A program made the translations under genes and the position numbers. Under the pieces are notes generated by a model. That model did no database searches, was not told the origin of the DNA, and saw nothing but the letters and a program-made list of their open reading frames with translations. 64,000 bases of DNA from the NCBI GenBank assembly GCA_963932145.1, contig OZ010595.1, positions 79,043,252 to 79,107,251 on the forward strand. The letters run 5' to 3'. Shown in pieces: positions 60,513-64,000 of the stretch (the first letter of the stretch is position 1; each line of letters opens with the position of its first letter). The stretch comes from Acanthosepion lycidas (taxonomy: Eukaryota > Mollusca > Cephalopoda > Sepiida > Sepiidae).

Positions 60513-61338
60513 ACAGATAAACTCTAGCACAAACACATATCGCTCTAACACACACATATGTGTGTGTGCACATGTGTATTTATGTAAATAATTTTACGTA
60601 CATACAATGTAAAACTGACACCTTCGCTCGAACATAACTCCAAGGTGTGGTTAAATGTGACAAAAAAAAAAAGAAATGATCAACGCCTCGAAAACCCAAA
60701 ATACTTTTGTTTATTGACCTTATTGAACCTTTTTTGCCTTCCATCAGAATGGCTGATGCTGACCTCCTCGGGAACAAATTATACGCCTTCTTGGAGGCAC
60801 GTTTTTCATTGGCATGAAGTGGAGTAATTACACTGCATCAATCTTCTGCTGGGAACATTTGTTTATTTTATCGTATTTTGTTTTACTCATCAGAATCCAC
60901 CTTACACATTTAGAAATATACAGTTCTTCCGTGAACAAGAATACTTCAACCATATCTGATCTGCTACTTCTATTATATATCTTCAGGATTTTGAGAAAAT
61001 TTTCCTATTTATTTTATACAACTATTTCCAGAGCAATTTTTATTACGAGCTTGGTGACTCGACTACACGAATTTAAGAGTACTACAACACTGGCAAACAG
61101 GTCTCACCAGTTTACTCTTGACCTACCTAGATGACACCTTGCAGTCTCGCCCAATAGTTTTTTTTCCCGCATTCTCGTCCGTTGACATATCTTTCCCGTG
61201 TGGCAACATTTAACGAGGCAGAAAGGGAAAAGAAAGAAAAGAGGAAAAGGAGATGCTAAGGACCGAATCGTGAGTGATAAGCAAGAACACACACACGGCT
61301 AAGAAACAATGGATAAAAGGATATTTTGATAAGTAACA

Positions 61339-61815
61339 AATGTCGAAAGAGTGTCATTACAATGACAGGGAAATTCTGAGTAAAAAGAAAGGGAAAGAAA
61401 GAAAGAACCAGATATGTTTTGGCATCGGCTGTGTTATCTAAGGATATGAAAACAAACTATTGGTACGGGAAGACATCTTATTATCAACTACCGACCGGCT
61501 GGCCAAAGAAAAAAAAATTCAAATGAAAATGTTATTTCGATAAGTGACGAAAAACAGGCAACTAAAGGGAATTTGGACAGATATGAAAAATTAAGGATCA
61601 CCTACGAGTGTCCATTGACCGATTTTCCTTCGACGGAACATCCTTGGCCTGCGATAATAAAATTATTTTATCAGAAATATGTACCGAAGGAAAATGAATG
61701 GGAACCTAGATGTGTTTTTTTTCTTTCTTCGAGGCGACAGACTGACTGAAACTTTGGAGATGTTTCTTTTTGAGACCGTGTTTGGAAGACCACCCATTCT
61801 GATAATTAGCGATAA
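61339..61815 (+). pseudogene. Protein-like segments in shifting frames
   Basis: Three adjoining segments without repeats: one includes TNYWYGKTSYYQLPTGWPKK; the next, open 61,450-61,746, includes YEKLRITYECPLTDFPSTEH and IIKLFYQKYVPKENEWEPR; the last is RLTETLEMFLFETVFGR to DVNHV and a stop. The frame changes fall at an A run (about 61,509-61,517) and a T run (about 61,713-61,720), where single-base slips are common. Together about 125 codons. Not recognised. Confidence 0.3.
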
Positions 61816-62056
61816 AATACCTGACGTAAACCACGTGTAGAACAAGAGTTATGACCGCCATTGTCATATTGTCCCGTTCGTGGCCAGAGAAATGATAACG
61901 GCGATTAAGAGGAAGAAAAGGGAAAGAGAAGAGATAATTTTTTTTTTAGTTAAGCAAGATATTTTTTTTCTTCCTGAAACAAAGCCGCGGATTCGTCCAC
62001 GCCCGACTGAGACATCATTGGTCGAGTGGTGATCACGTGACGCACGAGGGAGGCTG

Positions 62057-62365
62057 TTGCAACCCATCTGGAGGATGAGTAAGAGAGGTTGCTACGAAGA
62101 TGTGGGGAGGGCAGTTCACGCCCCTCTGAAGTATGATGAGAAGGTGGGAGTGAGGAAAGGTTCCCAAAAATGGAAAACTGTGGGAATTCCTAACCAGAGA
62201 GGTGGATATGTATTTAGAATTATCGAGGAACCCCCCGGCGCCGACAAACTCACACCGGTTTTGGTCAGCGCCCATATAAATGAAGCCACAACGAGCAGAG
62301 TTGAGTCGAGTCCCAGCAGTTCCCAGAGTCAGTCTCCAGTTGAAGCAAGCCTCGCAGATAGCTGA
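62057..62365 (+). CDS. Hypothetical 102-codon ORF
   Basis: ATG to TGA without repeats: RGCYEDVGRAVHAPLKYDEK, WKTVGIPNQRGGYVFRIIEE, then a serine-rich end SSPSSSQSQSPVEASLADS. No family recognised. The TATA box at 62,272 lies inside it, so it may simply be promoter sequence with a chance frame. Confidence 0.2.
   Translation: MQPIWRMSKRGCYEDVGRAVHAPLKYDEKVGVRKGSQKWKTVGIPNQRGGYVFRIIEEPPGADKLTPVLVSAHINEATTSRVESSPSSSQSQSPVEASLADS
62272..62280 (+). promoter_or_regulatory. TATA box candidate
   Basis: CCATATAAATGAAGCC, followed about 25-45 bp later by GTTGAGTCGAGTCCCAGCAG and CAGAGTCAGTCTCC, plausible initiator sequence. The arrangement resembles an LTR promoter. Confidence 0.4.
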
Positions 62366-62553
62366 CCAAGATTCACGCACATTCCGGACCCCACTTCAAC
62401 CCAAGAACAATTATTTTGAAGAGCGACTTAGATCCAGATCACCGAAATAAGTTTTTTCTTTTGAATTTCGTCCAATGACCCACCTAAACACCAATTTCTT
62501 AGAGAGCAGACAACTTGAAGTGTTAAAACTTGCCTAGCAGAAAACGACGTGCC

Positions 62554-62612
62554 ACAATCCATAGAACGGGTTGGGAGATAGCATCTATCTCCCGACCCGT
62601 TCTATGGATTGT
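62554..62612. ncRNA. Perfect 28-bp hairpin
   Basis: Left arm 62,554-62,581 (ACAATCCATAGAACGGGTTG...), loop CAT, right arm 62,585-62,612. All 28 positions pair, one as a T/G that is a wobble in RNA. Pairing stops sharply at both outer ends. It could be a small foldback element or a hairpin RNA; expression is unknown. Confidence 0.6.
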
Positions 62613-62978
62613 CCTATGTATCGAACAACTAGACATAAAGTTTGTTACCTTTTTCTTTGATACTTTGAACTTTTGAGTTTTAATTTTATTGTCTTTTATG
62701 CATATTTGTGTGGTATCACTCCCGTTGAACTCGGTTTGCAATACGGCCCCAACCATTGTTTGATCTCGTCTGCCTAAGATCAATTCACAACGTGGGTAGG
62801 CGGACTGGGGGATCAGTGCAGTTACCTTGGTAACCAGGCGTTGGAAGCGAGTTGGGAACGACGAGGCTGATATCAAATCTAACCAGATTCCCACCCGAAT
62901 CAACAAAAGGTTAGAACGTCACATTTGAAGCAGCGACACCCGAACGGAGCAGCGAGGAGCAAACGGCTGGCGCCGCGC

Positions 62979-63079
62979 CGAGGACGTCACAATTGGTGCT
63001 GTTTAGGGACGTCACAGTTGGTGCCGTGGTAGACCAGGATAGAACGTCACGGTTGGCGCTGTGACCAGGGGACGACGTC
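62979..63079. promoter_or_regulatory. Clustered GACGTCAC repeats
   Basis: GACGTCACAATTGGTGCTG, GACGTCACAGTTGGTGCCG, AACGTCACGGTTGGCGCTG and GACGTCACACC form an irregular tandem repeat; another AACGTCACATTTG lies at 62,915. TGACGTCA-like sites bind CREB/ATF factors in animals, but the TTGGTGCYGTG part also resembles sequence just inside invertebrate LTRs. Confidence 0.4.
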
Positions 63080-63255
63080 ACACCCGTCACCTATAATTTT
63101 CAAAAATGAAAATGCAACGCCATTTTATTTTACTGATCCTATCTTTTTGTTTTGTCTTTTTCCCTCACAAAATTCTTCTCATGCACTTTCACTACAGATA
63201 AACCCTTCAGCATTCGTGGTATCATCGCCTTGCTTGGGGTTAAATGATTTAAAAA

Positions 63256-64000
63256 AAAAAGATTCAATATATGATACAATTATTTATAGATTCTAGCAGT
63301 AGAGCCCGGCATTGTCCGGGGATGTAACAGTAAGAGATAGTATCGACCCTCATAAAGACTGAAAAATAAACTTGACAAAGATTATTGTTTAAGGTTGACG
63401 GACACGCATGTCTTAATTAGTTTTTTTTTTTTTTTTTACGAATTGGTCAAACTCAAACAAAAACATTGTTTTCAATCGTTATGAGTCTACCGATTGAATA
63501 AAATTTTATTATAAACAATTATCTTGTAAATGGAATTTCTAAAGCATTCTGAATGTAAAAATAAAGAAAAAAGTGTGCAAGACAATAAGAAACACTACCT
63601 GCCAAAAAAAGTGAAGTTTTGTTGAAATCGTTTGAAAAATGTAGGAAATCCGATCCCATATATAAACGAACACACACACACACACAAACAAACAACCTGG
63701 GTTTTATAATAAGTATAATTCGATATGAGTTGTCCCCCTTTCATTCTCGTGATGCTTCTTAATCGTGTTTTCAAATTTATTTCGTGCAAAAACAATTGTG
63801 TTTTTCCAATTTTTGGCGCCGTCAGAATCACCGCAAGGTAATTTTAGTAGTCCTGTGAAGTTTTGTTGAAATCGGTTGAAAAAATGTAGGAAATCCGATC
63901 TAATATATAAACGTACACACATACACACACACACACACACAATCTGCGTTTTATAATAAGTAAGATGATATATAAAAGGGTTAAAATGCTCAAAGTCAGG
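63256..64000. repeat. LINE/SINE-tail direct repeats
   Basis: 63,608-63,718 and 63,853-63,962 share GTGAAGTTTTGTTGAAATCG, GTAGGAAATCCGATC, ATATATAAACG, (CA)n and GTTTTATAATAAGTA in the same order, about 245 bp apart. The AATAAGTA endings resemble RTE-type tails. 63,422-63,437 is a T run. Confidence 0.6.

Larger units (their letters stand above)
61213..63079. mobile_element. ~1.87-kb unclassified insertion in a LINE
   Basis: Higher GC than the surroundings. Holds decayed reading frames at the left, a TATA-type promoter and a 102-codon frame in the middle, a perfect hairpin at 62,554-62,612 and four GACGTCAC/ACGTCAC repeats at the right. I see no terminal repeats and no certain target duplication. 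Candidates are an LTR-type fragment or a processed copy of a host transcript. Confidence 0.5.
60690..63255 (+). pseudogene. CR1/Jockey-like LINE, RT C-terminus, split by an insertion
   Basis: Left part 60,690-61,212: HFIGMKWSNYTASIF, then VTRLHEFKSTTTLANRSHQF, TLDLPR and (after a stop) HLAVSPNSFF. Right part 63,080-63,255 resumes with TATAATTTTCAAAAATG, which other copies place immediately after the left part, then the shared 3' end GTATCATCGCCTTGCTTGGG and A tail. The intervening 61,213-63,079 is foreign to the LINE. Confidence 0.72.

Overview
This window looks like non-coding sequence from a large, repeat-dense animal genome. The best inference is a coleoid cephalopod, probably an octopus. 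The grounds are dozens of long (TA)n and (GATA)n arrays, tRNA-headed SINEs, mariner/Tc1 elements, Penelope-like elements (PLEs) and non-LTR retrotransposon fragments, with no dense genes and no bacterial signals. The species call is inference. I found no intact host gene. Nearly all recognisable protein sequence is decayed transposon coding sequence. The best host-gene candidate is a small two-exon model at 26,579-26,943.

Layout. 1-4,150: simple repeats and a roughly 1.6-kb polypurine tract with embedded GATA blocks. 4,160-11,300: (TA)n arrays separating SINE, MITE and LINE tails. 11,380-12,680: a minus-strand PLE carrying a GIY-YIG endonuclease, interrupted by a dimer of a roughly 250-300-bp module, with a canonical-looking hammerhead ribozyme downstream on the same strand. 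12,700-21,350: paired dispersed repeats, a 197-bp foldback, a mariner-type relic, mariner-derived MITEs and a 5S-rRNA-like sequence. 21,352-23,221: a complete-ended but dead Tc1 element with a foldback inside. 23,575-29,750: an unclassified minisatellite-bearing repeat family, LINE tails, the candidate gene and DNA-transposon relics. 29,756-35,060: four copies of an R2-like LINE separated by (AAT)n; one copy is split by a 1,019-bp solo LTR. 36,490-42,340: SINEs, MITEs, a second LINE with a restriction-like endonuclease (RLE) signature, a Tc1 relic and a 1,272-bp mariner with both ends and TA duplications. 42,530-46,660: a second PLE flanked by nearly identical inverted 1.2-kb arms. 49,492-50,445: a 32-copy 30-bp minisatellite. 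51,930-61,212: more LINE, SINE, MITE and 5S copies. 61,213-63,079: an unclassified insertion inside a LINE copy, with decayed reading frames, a TATA box and a perfect 28-bp hairpin.

How the parts relate. The mariner at 40,849-42,120 has the same ends as four palindromic 80-101-bp MITEs, so it resembles their mobilising source, although its transposase is broken by one frameshift and one stop codon. Many SINE, LINE and other repeat copies finish exactly at a (TA)n array, so retroelement tails probably seeded much of the TA expansion. A module found as a trimer inside the solo LTR recurs as a dimer in the first PLE and as a single diverged copy, so it appears to move independently.
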